NCBI GenBank assembly: GCA_947095585.1
Contig: OX352762.1
Span: 89,392,749 to 89,456,748 of the forward strand
Source: Nephrocerus scutellatus
Taxonomy: Eukaryota; Arthropoda; Insecta; Diptera; Pipunculidae
Length of the DNA: 64,000 bases
Reading direction: 5' to 3'
Shown here: positions 30,800 to 41,704 of the stretch, one piece after another
Position numbering within the stretch: position 1 is the first letter of the stretch
Layout: each line of letters begins with the position of its first letter
Program-made: the position numbers and the translations under genes
Notes under the pieces: model-generated
The model's input: only the letters and a program-made list of their open reading frames with translations
Database searches by the model: none
Told to the model about the DNA's origin: nothing

Positions 30800-31628
30800 T
30801 TTTAATTTTCAAATTCTCTATATTAACTTCGCATCCCTGTGGCTGGCTGACGGACATATCAAATTTTGTGATCAATTGTTAACCCACTTTCTAAAGCCCG
30901 ATTTTATTCAAACTTTGCACACATGTGTATTTACCACGACAAGGATTTCTATTAAAATTCGGGGCCCTCGGGCCTCGGGGTCGGGGGGCTCCCATACAAA
31001 TAAATTGTAAAATGTTCAAAACTTTTTGTTAAAATTTTGTGGAGATCCGGGCCTGAGTCCCGAGGGGTGCCCAAATATTTTTTTTTTAAATTAACCCGAT
31101 TTTCTTCAAATTTGAAACACGTGTGTAGTGCTGATGGACGTTTTTGTAAATTTTTGAAGTGATCTGTCCCCTGGGTCGGGAGCCACCAATACAAATTTTA
31201 TACAAAAAAATTTCTGATTTCTTCAAATTTTATACGCATGTGTATCTCTGATGGACAACACTTTTTGTAAAAATTTTGGAGTGGTCGGGCCCCGTTGTCG
31301 GAAGGACCCATACAAAATTTAAAAAAACGCGATTTTCTTCAAATTTTATACACACATGACCTATGGACAACGCCATTTGTAATAATTTGGATGTTGAACC
31401 AGGGCCGAGGGGCTCCCATATAATTTTTTTAAAATTAGCCCAATTTTCTTCAAAATGTATACACATATGTGTATCTCCTATGGAAACACTTTTTGTAAAA
31501 TTTTTGGAGAAGGGGGCTCCCAAAAAATTTTTTTAAAAAAAATTACCCGACTTTATTCAAAATTTGCACATTGTGTATTAGATTAGAAAATTTCTACGAA
31601 AAATTTTAATTGTTATGGGTTGTTTTAT
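30800..31628 (+). repeat. Family M copy 3, with at least five internal ~95-110-base monomers
   Basis: The left end AAATTCTCTATATTAACTTC is followed by a short GGCTGGCTGAC microsatellite. Monomers with CCGATTTTCTTCAAATTTTA, ACACATGTGTATCTC, GGACAACACTTTTTGTAAAA and GGGGGCTCCCATAC follow, repeated through 31550. The right end is TTAGAAAATTTCTACG...ATGGGTTG. It is the longest copy here. Confidence 0.85.
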
Positions 31629-31827
31629 TACCTTGTATTATTTGGTAATAACCGCCTAATTATCTGGCGGGATATCACAATTGGCCCTTGGCATTGAGTT
31701 GCTTACAAAATTTCAACACTGTAGGTCGTGCGAAAGGTGGTTAAAAAGGACCTCAAAAAACGAGAAAAAGAATTGCATTGCCAACCATTACACGCACCAC
31801 ATGCGAAACGTGACACACATCGGAATA

Positions 31828-31930
31828 AAAAAAAACAACCCATAAAAATTAAAATTTTTCATCTAAATTCTCTAATCGCAGAAATTGATATGGGAGCCCC
31901 TCGATCCTGGGCCATTTTTTTTATTGTAGA
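31828..31930 (-). repeat. Family M copy 4 (right-end fragment, minus)
   Basis: ACAACCCATAAAAATTAAAA, TAAATTCTCTAATCG and GGGAGCCCCTCGATCC are the family M right end in reverse. Confidence 0.75.
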
Positions 31931-32384
31931 AGAAAATCATCGAAACAAACATTTGACATCAGATGTTAAAATTGAAAAAGCTTAGATCATTTTATTCTGA
32001 GCACTTAGAGCACGATCATACTCTGAGAAAATAAGAAACACGAACATTTATCTTGAGAACTCTTTGACTGCTCTGAACTAATTTATGAAAACGCCAAATG
32101 ACAGAATATTGTGAAAACTTGTTGTTCTATCTGTAAGTTGATATCGACAACAAAAAAAACGACATCAATAAAAATACAATTCAGTAAATAAAAATGTAAG
32201 TTGAAGTAAGCATAAAACATGTATGTCTCGTTTAATTTTCTGGGTTCATTTGTGCGTGCGCTAAGATTTCTCTCACTCTCTCCACCACCGCCAAAACCAT
32301 GCAGCGCAGCCGACTCACACCGCACACAGTCCATAAAGGGCGACGAATATCTGATGCCAGTACAGATATTTAAAAAATGTATAA

Positions 32385-32734
32385 GGGCCTTGCGGCCGAA
32401 CCCGGGACCCGATCACTACCAAATTTAGTGAAAAAAGTATTGTTTATTGGGTATACACATGTGTGTAAAATTTGAAGAAAATCGGGTACATTTTTTAAAA
32501 TTTTTGTTTGGGAGCCCCCCGACCCCGCAGCCCGAGGGGCCTCAAAATTTAATAGAAAGTGTTGTCTCCGGAAATACACAGGTGTGCAAAATTTCAATAA
32601 AATCGGGCCATGGGAAGTGGGTTAAAAATTGATCGCAAGAATCCACAACAGACGACCGACGACCGACCGACCGACGACCGACGACCGACGACCGACCCAC
32701 GGGCAAGTGAAGTTAATATAGAGAATTTAAAAAT
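32385..32734 (-). repeat. Family M copy 5, with GACC/GACGACC microsatellite
   Basis: It contains TACACATGTGTGTAAAATTT, GGGAGCCCCCCGACCCCGC, AAGTGGGTTAAAAATTGATC, then a CGACCGACCGACGACCGACG microsatellite (about 32650-32700) and the left end GAAGTTAATATAGAGAATTT. The microsatellite motif differs from the CAGC type in most other copies. Confidence 0.85.
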
Positions 32735-33419
32735 GCAAGGGACTTAGACACGCACAAAATTGCGGCTCTATAGGTCGTTTGAAAAGTCTTTAAAAGTACC
32801 TCAAATAAGTCGAAAAAATAAAAAATTCCACACATCACACGCGCCATACGCAAAACGCAACACGCTGATTAGGACTTAGGCACTTACAACATTTCAGCTC
32901 TCATCTCTCATATATTTGCTTATCTATTATATTATGTATAAATATTCATACATAAAACTGACGCACCATGTACATTCTAAAATGTGTAGGTAATTGCCTG
33001 ATGTCTTAGAAATTTGAAATAAACCAGGTTGTATTATGTGTGATGTGCATTTTTTTTTATATGGACTCATTGCCAAGGGATAAGTCCCTGAATAACTTGC
33101 GTCACGGCAATAAGTTGGGCTATGCCCTTTATTAAAATTAAAAATTAAAATTCGAAGGAATGAGAATTACAACATATCACATTCCTTACGTTTGTAGCCG
33201 GTTTCAATTTATTTTCTCAGAACTATCTCTGATTCATTGAAAAAGCAATAGGAAAAATCAAACACGAAAAAAAAAACGACGCGAGTCCAAATGCTTATAT
33301 CAATGGATCATGGTCAGGGGAAACTACAAAAAACCCTGACCAAGAAAATATTACAAATTAAACAACATAAATATTACAAAAACTACAAATCATAATAATT
33401 TTTTATATAAAATAATCGT

Positions 33420-34110
33420 GTCCTCTAATGAACACTACGGTCGTCCTTCAGGAAGTTGTTGACGGCCATTTTGAAGGCCTGTAGATTATAAGATTCGAGA
33501 AACACGGAGTCGGCTAATTTATTTCACATCGAAGTCAACCTCGGATAAAAGGACGATTTGAAGTGTTGGGTTCTACATAAGAATGGTTTTAAGGCAAATC
33601 TATTTTGGGTAGACTTGAAACGAGTGTTAACGTTGCTGACAAAAGGACCTGGGAATAGAGAACGAGTTTCTGAAGAACATCTACCGTTGTAAAATTTGTA
33701 GAAAACAGTTAAAGCTCCTACATTTCGTAGAATTACGGGATGAGGTAATGGTTACATCGTTTATAAAACGGATAACTCTATTCTGAATTCCATCAAGATA
33801 AATCAAATGTGATCTGGAGCCCCACCCCACACATATGAATTAAATTCATAAATTGATCTAACATAAGACTTATATAATCTTAAAACTTTAGAGGGGGAGA
33901 AGTAAAAGTTACAACGTCTTATGAAGGCCAAGCATTGGCTCGCTCTTTTTGAGATTTCATAAATATGTTCCTTCCAGGAAAGTTCACTTAAAACTTTCAA
34001 ACCTAACATCTTAATTGAAACTGATCTTGCAATAGTGGCACCATTAATTACTGGTGGAACGTAATGTTGAATTGCCTTTTGAGATAAAAAGACAAGGCTG
34101 GCATTTATTT
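33420..34110 (-). pseudogene. LINE ORF2 C-terminal domain (frame-shifted)
   Basis: After the frame change the minus strand continues LVFLSQKAIQHYVPPVINGA, IKMLGLKVLSELSWKEHIYE, ISKRASQCLAFIRRCNFYFS and IYEFNSYVWGGAPDHI. After further breaks it gives YNGRCSSETRSLFPGPF and NKLADSVFLESYNLQAFKMA. This is the usual thumb/connection region that follows the RT in CR1/Jockey-type LINEs. It ends near 33425. Confidence 0.8.
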
Positions 34111-35276
34111 GGGTTAAATTCCACCCTATTAGATCTGCCCCAATCAAGAATGACTTGAATGTTCGACAGAATTGTCGAATTCATTAATTCACGCGAACCA
34201 ATCAAGCGAGAATTGCATTCTATTTGACTTACAGACTTCGTGGAAGCCGATAACGTCGTATCATCAGCAAATGAGTGGATATCACAGGTTGTAAAAGACA
34301 ACAGGTCATTGATATATATTAGGAATAGTGTAGGTGATAAGGATGACCCTTGAGGAACGCCAGCATTGATCCAATGCGAAGATGAGGAAAAACCATTCAA
34401 TACAACTTTTATTTTCCGGTTCCATAAATAATCCTCAATCCATGTAATGAGAGAGGTGTGCAAATTGAGCGCACGAATCTTATTAATAAGACAAATATGC
34501 CAAACTCTATCAAAAGCATTAGAAATATCCAAGGACACAACGCTTGATTCGCCTAGATTTTCAATGCTTCGCTCCCAACAATGAGTCAAGCACGTCATTA
34601 GTTCACCTGAAAATCGATTTTTTCGAAATCCATACTGTACATCGGATAAAAGTGCATTCGAATTCAGATAGCTCATTAGTTTGAAATTAATGATAGATTC
34701 TATTACCTTTGATAAAACCGACAACAGAGCAATAGGGCGGTAATTAGTAGGTGCAGATTTATCACCTTTTTTCGGGACGGATTGAATATCAGCTATTTTC
34801 GAAATTAATGGAAAAACACTTGACTTCATTAAGAGATGAAACAATTTGCTAAGCGGTTTTGCCAAAGTATGATGACATATTTTCAATAATAATGGTGGAA
34901 TACCGTCGGGTCCAGTTGCTTTATTGGGGTCAAGTTCTTTAAGAATTTTCGAAACAACCCGTCGACGAAAATATATTGTAGACATACCTGGGCCTACATT
35001 CGGAAGAATTGGTGGACTTTGGTTAGATAATAGAAGGTTTGACGCACAAGCAAAATGCGAAGCTAAGAGATTGGCTTTCTGAATATCAGTTTTATAAAGA
35101 ATACCATTATGGAATAAAGAAGGAACAGAAGAAGTCTTATCTGCAAAGTTTCTTTTAACCATGGCTGCAAACGACCGAAAGCTTCTAATTTTTGAATCTG
35201 AATCTAAAATTTTCCGCATGCTAGATTCAGATTCAAACGTTAGAAGCCTTTGGTCGTTTGCAGCCATGGTTAAAAG
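34044..35276 (-). pseudogene. LINE reverse transcriptase (main frame)
   Basis: An open frame of about 410 codons before a frame break. Motifs in order: NLLASHFACAS (about 35050), LDPNKATGPDGIPPLLLKIC (fingers, about 34930), IQSVPKKGDKSAPTNYRPIA (34770), VQYGFRKNRFSGELM (34640), VVSLDISNAFDRVWH (first catalytic D, 34530), NAGVPQGSSLSPTLFLIYIN (34350), and HSFADDTTLSAS (catalytic FADD, 34275). Then comes EFNPNKCQPCLF (about 34100). All palm motifs are intact, unlike the other LINEs here. The frame shifts near 34100 into the C-terminal segment. The first ~25 codons come from the inverted duplication and are not native. Confidence 0.85.
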
Positions 35277-35283
35277 AAACTTT
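35145..35283. repeat. Fold-back inverted duplication at the LINE 5' end
   Basis: The arm 35145-35206 and the reverse complement of 35222-35283 match over 62 bases with about four differences, spaced by only 15 bases. Shared boxes are AAAGTTTCTTTTAACC, ATGGCTGCAAACGACC and TTTGAATCTGAATCTA. It looks like a self-primed fold-back made when reverse transcription ended. Confidence 0.9.
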
Positions 35284-35339
35284 AGATAGGAAGGTCTGTT
35301 TTTTTTCCTTTTCTTTAATGCTTTTGCTAATTCCACTAT

Positions 35340-35812
35340 TTATCCATTTTTGACACAAATACTTATGAAAAATTTCTTTATCAGTTAGTCAAATTCAAAT
35401 CATATTTTTGATATTTAAATATTATTATTACATTGCATAACGATATTATTTAAACAGCATATTAGGCAAATGGTCAACAAATTTAAAATAGCAATTAAAA
35501 GGCTGTACAGACTAATTAATGCTTGCTTGCTTAACAATGAGAACAAAAACATTCTTTGCAAGGGCAGGTGTTTTACCTATACGCGTAACCAGTATGGGGT
35601 ACCAGTGCAACTACACACGTTCAAACACTTCAATTGGCTTAAAGCAAGCTCTTTAAAATTATGTTAAACCTACCTTAGCATTAGTCCACCGTTTCTTTTC
35701 ACGGAGCAAATGTTACGCTTATAAATTGTGTATGATACTATAGGTATTGTGCGAGAATTATATTCATGATTGACAGTATAATTAAATGGGTTTTTTTAAT
35801 ATAACTGATTTA
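35340..35812. other. No recognisable gene
   Basis: AT-rich. The 65-codon frame at 35470 is unrecognised. Confidence 0.4.
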
Positions 35813-35813
35813 A

Positions 35814-36267
35814 TCTTAATATACATATATAAGAAAGCGAATTTTTTGTGTGGTTGTATGTATGCTTATGCCGTATTAAGACTGCTTTGCCTGGAGCAAA
35901 TTCAACCAAACTTGATACACATACATCAAATACAATCTGGAATCAGACATATATGGTAGAGGTTAGTGGTCGATATAAGTGTCGATTCCATAGCTTTCTG
36001 GGTTACTGAGATGAATAGTGATAGACAGTGGGAAGTGGGAAGGGGTGACATATGACGTGACCGATATTAGTGTCGAATCCATAGTTTTCGAGGTCTCTGA
36101 GAAGAATAGTGGGAAGGAAAGTTACAAATTGTTGAAGTAAATATTGACGGTGAGACACCCTTATCATCTTTTGCGTTTGCGGTGGGTAGGGGGTGGCAAA
36201 TGATATGACCGATTTTAGTGTCGAATTAAATTTTTTAAACAGGGAAACACCGGGCACTCAACTATAG
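35814..36267 (+). mobile_element. Helitron-like element (non-autonomous, degenerate ends)
   Basis: It starts TCTTAATATACATATA. The interior has CAATCTGGAATCAGACATAT and repeated CGATATTAGTGTCGA...CCATAG boxes also seen at 21655-21780. It ends with CACCGGGCACTCAACTATAG, a decayed form of the hairpin-CTAG end. It is about 450 bases long and non-coding. Confidence 0.6.
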
Positions 36268-36344
36268 TACTACTCGTACATTAAATTCAAGTTTTACAGA
36301 AAATTCAATCAGTACACAAAATTCAAATGCTAAAAAAACACAAA

Positions 36345-36640
36345 AATATTGAATTTTTTTTAAATTTACCCGATTTTCTTTAAATTTTATAAATATGTGT
36401 ATCTGTGATAGACAAACTTTTTGTAAAAATTTGGTGGAGGTCGTGACCGGGGGCGAGTTGGCTCCAATAAAATTTTTTTTTTAAAAAAGTTACTCCATTT
36501 TTTTCAAATACACATTTGTATCTCTGATTAGAGAATTAACAGTAAAAATTTTTATTTTTATTGGTTGTTTTTTTTTAATTCTTTATATTGACTTCCAAAG
36601 TTTTCTTGTAAATTCTCTAATCGGAGATTCGATTTTGTGG
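36345..36640 (+). repeat. Family M copy 6 (rearranged)
   Basis: TTTACCCGATTTTCTTTAAA, ACTTTTTGTAAAAATTTGG and a right end AGAGAATTAACAG...TTGGTTGTTTTT run directly into a second left end (TTTAATTCTTTATATTGACT) and right end (TAAATTCTCTAATCGGAGAT). Two ends are fused. Confidence 0.7.
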
Positions 36641-37265
36641 TGAAATCCCCTATTTGGTGGTGGAAACATAGCAACAACAGCACACGGTTAGTACGACGTG
36701 AACACAAGGACGTACGAAGTACTACTAAACTTCTTTCTTTTGAGTTGAGTTAAGCTGTAAAGCACTGTGAGTGTGTAACCAGTTCTTCATATAATATGAT
36801 ACAAAACACAAATTAAGAATGCACTCACACAACTGAGTGTACAACACATTTCAATTGCGGAACCCATTCATTTTGGTATAAGAATGATTTTTCTGCTTCG
36901 TTCCTCTTGATATCTCTATACTCTTTGGCTATGGGGGACAGCATACAAATGCATTTCGAAATCTTATGAAATCTCATAAAATCTCTTATAAATATAATAG
37001 GAATAAATATAATTTATTGATTGATATTAATATAAGTTCCTGTTTCTCCTATTGAAGCATAGGACCTCATAATTTTTTATAATAAGTGTTTTTTCAATAG
37101 GTTTCCTCGGCTATTCCTTTACTTAACTGCGATTTGTTTAATGTTTCTTTTCAATTAATAATTAATAAATAAAATTTAGAATATTACTCGCTTCAACAAC
37201 GTTCACATGTTATAAAAAATTATCTATTAAATTTCTCGTTCGGTAGCGACAACTTTACATGTGCT
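36641..37265. other. No recognisable gene
   Basis: AT-rich, with no motif recognised. Confidence 0.4.
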
Positions 37266-37269
37266 AATT

Positions 37270-37840
37270 ATTCCCAGCGATTAAGCCGATTTCTGGTTCA
37301 ATGAGTTTGTATGCACTTATTACCAAAATTTGGGAATTGTCGCAGATAGGAATCCCGAAGCCATTCACAAAATGCGTTATGACCACAAAATTTACTGTTT
37401 TTTTCATGCTAGAGGCAAATGTTGGCTCAAACTTCTTCTTCAGTGATGCTTGTACGAGTGTCACAGTAAGAGGAGATCGCTATCAGATCATGTTGAATAC
37501 CTATTTCTTGGATAAATTGGCAGAGATTGACTAAGAGCATATTACTTGGCTGAACAGCCGAGTTATTCAATTCGAATTTCGGTTACCATGTTATCTACAA
37601 AAATGGACCAGGTAAATGGTGGCTTACTCCATGTGATTTGACTCCTATGGACTTTTCCTTTGGATTCACGATATGTGTCAATACGCCAAAGACTTGAGAC
37701 TACCTCTGCAACAACATCAAATGAAAAATTGCGGGAACTTCACCCGAATTATGCGAAAAAGTCGAGAAGGAATGAGCTCACCGGATTTACTCGTGCCGGC
37801 ATTTTCGTGGAAGACATTTGAATAATTTTGTGAAAATTAT
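37270..37840 (+). pseudogene. DDE transposase relic (Tc1/mariner-like, DDE_3 type)
   Basis: The frame 37301-37534 reads VGSNFFFSDACTSVTVRGDR then YQIMLNTYFLDKLAEID. This matches the segment G-P-y-F-F-x-D-x-x-x-x-V-T-V-N-G-x-R-Y that precedes the second catalytic D in a widespread DDE_3-like insect transposase family. After stops, CDLTPMDFSFGF at about 37637 is the CDLTPLDYFLWG box, and FRGRHLNNFV near 37800 is the C-terminal RGxHLxxIV box. The second catalytic region is degraded. It ends directly against the Helitron terminus at 37848, which probably inserted here. It is a different family from the mariner at 6-12 kb. Confidence 0.75.
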
Positions 37841-37847
37841 TGATTAA

Positions 37848-38650
37848 CCAGCGGAAAACCCGGCGTTTCCGGGCTGCCCCATCCCACTGACCCCACCCAA
37901 GTTAACACCAGCCAAACTAGGCCGCGTCCACTTACTTCCCGCCCACTGACCCTTTGAGGGTCCTTTGGGGGTCTTTTGTGGGTCTTTTGTGGATCTTTTG
38001 GGGGTCTTCTAGGGTCGTTTGGCGGCCTTTGGGGGTCTCTTGAGGGTCTTTTGTGGGCTCCTTGGGGTCTTCTTGGGGGTCTTTTTGGGGGTCTTTTGGG
38101 GTCTTGTTAGGGTCTTTTAGGAGGAGTCTTTTTAATGTCTTTTGTGCGCATTTTGGGGGTCTTCTGGGGGTTTTTCGCGGGTCTTTTGAGAATCTTTTGG
38201 GTATTTAATGGTTTTTGGAGGGGATGTTTAATGATTCTTTTGGGAGTCAAAAGGGTCTTTCGGTGGTCTTTTGAAGATCTTTTTGCCCACAACGTCAAAG
38301 AAGTTTCACTTCAATTGCGCGTAAAAGTTACACGCATATTTTATTTGTCTTGTTGTCTGGCGCGTAAACAAACAACGCTGATGGTTTTCCGACAGTGGAA
38401 TAGGCGACACACAATTGACCATGGAAGCATAGATTTTCAAGGTTAATGCCTCAAAAACTATTTTGTTTATTGTAATTGCGAATGCAAACCGCAGCCGAAA
38501 TTGCAAGCGCTTGAAGTCCAATGCCATGTCGGTCGGAATTATTGGGATGCGTTGACAGATCGCAAAAAATATCGTGCAAATGGATCAGCTGTCAAATGAC
38601 ATTTGCGCACGTAGCGCCAAATATTGGAATCTATTATACTATTTTTTAGA
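37848..38650 (-). mobile_element. Helitron-like element with G/T-rich array (minus strand)
   Basis: On the minus strand the 3' end is CCCGG-AAACG-CCGGG, then TTTTCCG and CTGG (a CTRR end) at 37851-37848. Upstream on that strand lies the C/A-rich array, then the ACAACGTCAAAGAAGTTTCA module (38287) shared with 17.7 kb. The 5' end is uncertain. Confidence 0.65.
37950..38290 (-). repeat. GGGGGTCTTTTG minisatellite
   Basis: About 340 bases of GGGGGTCTTTTG / GGGTCTTTTGTG units on the plus strand, the complement of the 20.8-kb array type. Repeated runs of four or five G make quadruplex folding possible. Confidence 0.9.
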
Positions 38651-38807
38651 CAGATCACGAATCAACAAAAATTTAATTTTATTTTAAGTTAGGCTGGAAT
38701 GCGTTTTTCCAGAGTTTTCGTTTCCCCGAAAACATTTAATTGAGTTATTTTTTCCAATTTTCCCATGGAAAAGAGTACTTTCAGTTTTCCCGAATTGTCC
38801 CATAAAA

Positions 38808-39412
38808 ACAACCCATAAAAATTAAAAAATGTTCGTGTAAATTCTCTAATTGATACACAAAGTGCAAAAGAAGCCCCCTTATCCTGATCACTCCAAAATT
38901 TTTACAAAAAGTGTTTCCATCGGAGATACACATGTCTATAAAATTTAAAGAAAATCGGGCTAATTTTTAAAATTGTTAATGGGGCCTTCCGTCACCGTAG
39001 TCCGATCCCGCGGAAATCAGAAAATCAGAAGATCACTACCAAATATTTACAAAAAGTGGTTTTTTGAAGAAAATCGGGTATTTTTTTTATAAAATTTGTA
39101 TGGGTGCCCCCGGGGTCGGGGCTCGATCACTTCCAAATTTTTACAAAAAGTGTTTTCCAGAGATACACATGTATATAAAATTTGAAGAAAATCGGGTACT
39201 TTTTGTAAAATATTTGTATTGGAGCCCCCCGCCCACTTGGCCCGAGGGGCATCAAATATTAATAGAAAATGTTGTCATGGGAGATACACATGTGTGCAAA
39301 ATTTCAATAAAATCGGACTTTAGGAAGTGGGTTAAAAATTTATCACAAGATTTGGTGTGCCAGCCAGCCAGCCAGCCACGGGCAAGTGAAGTTAATATAG
39401 AGAATTTAAAAA
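38808..39412 (-). repeat. Family M copy 7
   Basis: The right end ACAACCCATAAAAATTAAAA...TAAATTCTCTAATTG is at 38808. Monomers with ACAAAAAGTGTTTCC and AAGAAAATCGGG follow, then AAGTGGGTTAAAAATTTATC, CAGCCAGCCAGCCAGCCA and the left end GAAGTTAATATAGAGAATTT. Confidence 0.85.
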
Positions 39413-39474
39413 TGAACCAAATCGGTCCAGCCCTTCTCAAGTGATGCGGTTATCAACGAACAGCATTTCATTGT

Positions 39475-39497
39475 TATATATATATATATATATATAG
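39475..39497. repeat. (TA)n microsatellite
   Basis: An uninterrupted TA run between family M copies 7 and 8. Confidence 0.95.
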
Positions 39498-39555
39498 ATT
39501 AAGATGATATCGATTGTACTTTAAATAAAAATTATTTTTTATCGCAGACACAAGC

Positions 39556-39603
39556 TGTTTTTAAATTCTCTATATTAACTTCGCGTGCACGTGGCTGGCT
39601 GGT

Positions 39604-39638
<35 letters not shown>

Positions 39639-40090
39639 TCAGATTTTCTGATCAATTTTTAGCCCACTTCCAATGGCCCGATTTTATTGAAGTTTTGCAC
39701 ACACGTATATTTCCGGTGACAATACTTTCTATTAAAATTTGAGGCCCCTCGGATCTCGGGGTCGGGGGGCTCCCATACAAATATTTTACAAAATTTACCC
39801 GATTTTCTTTAAATTTTGTACACATGTGTGTCTTCGATCGAAAACACTTTTTGTAAAAATTTGGAGCGATCGGCCTCTTGGGGACCCCAATATACAATTT
39901 TTAAATATCGCTATATCGCATCAGATCACGGCAAAGTCTGAGCTCTGTGCTTTGTGAGCAGCGCTGTTCGCTGCCGCTGCGTCATTTCGTGGATGATTTT
40001 GCCACAAGACGAGCACGCAGTGTGTGTGTGTGTATCTCTGATTAGAGAATTTACAAGAAAATTTTTATTTTTTTCGGGTTGTTTTTTTTA
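39556..40090 (+). repeat. Family M copy 8, with (GGCT)n
   Basis: The left end TTTTTAAATTCTCTATATTA precedes CGCGTGCACGTGGCTGGCTG and about ten GGCT units. The body includes an unusual insert (CGGCAAAGTCTGAGCTCTGT, GAGCAGCGCTGTTCGCTGCC) followed by a GT run. The right end is TTAGAGAATTTACAAG. It is nearly identical to copy 12 at 54154-54670. Confidence 0.88.
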
Positions 40091-41700
40091 AAAAACAAAA
40101 TGGGATACTATTAATGAAACCCCATAAATAACATAATATATTGTTGGAAAAAAACAGAATTTCTTTCATTATGGCACAACAAATATACAAAACATAGGTG
40201 TCATGATAGAAAATTCATAGATATGCTTATAAAAAAAGTTAATGTAATAACAAAAGCGGAAGTGGAGAGTTTGGCGTTTTTCGTTTTTGTTGCAAGTTGC
40301 AGCTCCTAATAATACTATTTAATGTTGCATTACGTAATTAAAATGTATCCCAATGTTATCCGAATCGTAAAATACGAGAATATTATTTTTTACTTTTTCA
40401 TGTAGTAATTTAAGTGAGTGTATCGATTCGACACAACGGACAATATATCAATTTAGAAGATCGAAGGCAAAGCATTGGTGTGTGTGTGTGTTTTTGCACA
40501 AGCTCATGAGCGCATATGCATACGCTATGCACACAGCGCATTCTATGCTTATGTATCTTTACTTGGTAATCTTGCCATAAACGGAAAAAACACCGAAACG
40601 ATGAGCACCAAAAAACAACATCAGTATGAGCGAACAAACAGAAGAACACGACCTGACCATTATTTAAAGTCAGTGCAAAAAGTTGCAAAAAATTAAACAA
40701 ACAAGTCCAGGTGGAAATTAAGTCCCATCCCAATAAAGCTGCCCGAAAGTCAATAAATTTAAAAAACAAATTACCTCGAGCACACTAACCTTTTCGTGGC
40801 GCTTGTTCGCTGTGCCCTGCATAGCAGGTACCACTTGTGTATCTTGCCGCATATACGTCTAGGGTTGCCGGTGAAATATACCGTATTTGTTGCATTGGAG
40901 CTCACTTATATAAATTTAGAATACGGAAAGCACATTTTGGGATACGAAATTTTGTAAAATTTACCATTTTAAGAAATTATTTACATTGAATTCGTCGAAG
41001 CTGAGAAACTTTTCTACAAATTTCTACGCAAATTCAAATAGGAGTTCACTTGGTAACTCTCAGAATTGTTGCTGCTCTCAGAACGCTTACGCTTCCTCTA
41101 TGTAAAAAACTACATACAACGTTCATCGAAAAATACCATTACAGAAGTTAGAACTTAGCCAGGAAGGAAGAATATACGCGAAGTTGTTTGCTCTGGTATT
41201 CCGAAGGTGGTTATATCGAACAAAAAATCCAAGCAAACATACACACATTCAATTCAGTGTCATCGCCATGTTTTTGGACTTGTTCTTGTAGATTGGCTCA
41301 GAGAAGAGTATATAGGATGTGTGCTTTAGCACACTCCGTTTGACATTTGAGCAGACATATATTCGGGCACCTGCGACCTTCTGCGCTATTGGCACAAGTT
41401 TTGGTTCTGTCTTGCCCCGGATTAAATTTTGGCAATTTTCCAATTGCACTTAATGGTTTTGCTTACCATAACCTATGTGATCTCGGCCAACATAAATTCA
41501 CAATTGAAGGAAAAAGAGAAAACGGTGCAAAGTGGAGCTCGAAACTTTAATAAAACGGAACGTTTTAGTTATTTGTTGTTTTGTGATCATTTCTACGTAA
41601 ATCGGAAGTTGTCTCCAATGAGTTATGGAAGTATACAAAGAAATCCAGTGTCTAAATATCTTGAAAGCTGAAAACGCACGGAGATTTTTATAATAGAGAA
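40091..41700. other. No recognisable gene
   Basis: AT-rich. Frames at 40475 and 41347-41671 are short and unrecognised. A (GT)n run lies near 40480. Confidence 0.4.
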
Positions 41701-41704
41701 TGAC

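Larger units (their letters stand above)
33055..35283 (-). mobile_element. LINE of the CR1/Jockey group with near-complete RT region and poly-A tail
   Basis: On the minus strand it runs from a fold-back 5' end (35283) through an RT frame, a C-terminal domain and 3' UTR to a 65-bp core and an A-run (TATAAAAAAAAAT at about 33060-33050). The endonuclease and ORF1 are missing, so it is 5' truncated. The 3' core (GGCATAGCCCAACTTATTGC...GGCAATGAGTCC) is preceded by TTTTAATTTTTAATTTTAAT, a seed of the TTTTAA motif. Truncated tails of the same family lie at 22.9, 25.3 and 61.4 kb. Confidence 0.85.

Noticed and set aside
30952..31523. Several 80-97-codon frames with similar protein sequence (KFEENRV...)
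   Set aside because: They are translations of family M monomers, so their similarity is at DNA level; the same pattern appears at 39.1, 39.7, 54.3 and 56.0 kb.
40475..40696. 73-codon frame with GT-run N-terminus
   Set aside because: It begins within a GT microsatellite and has no recognisable motif.
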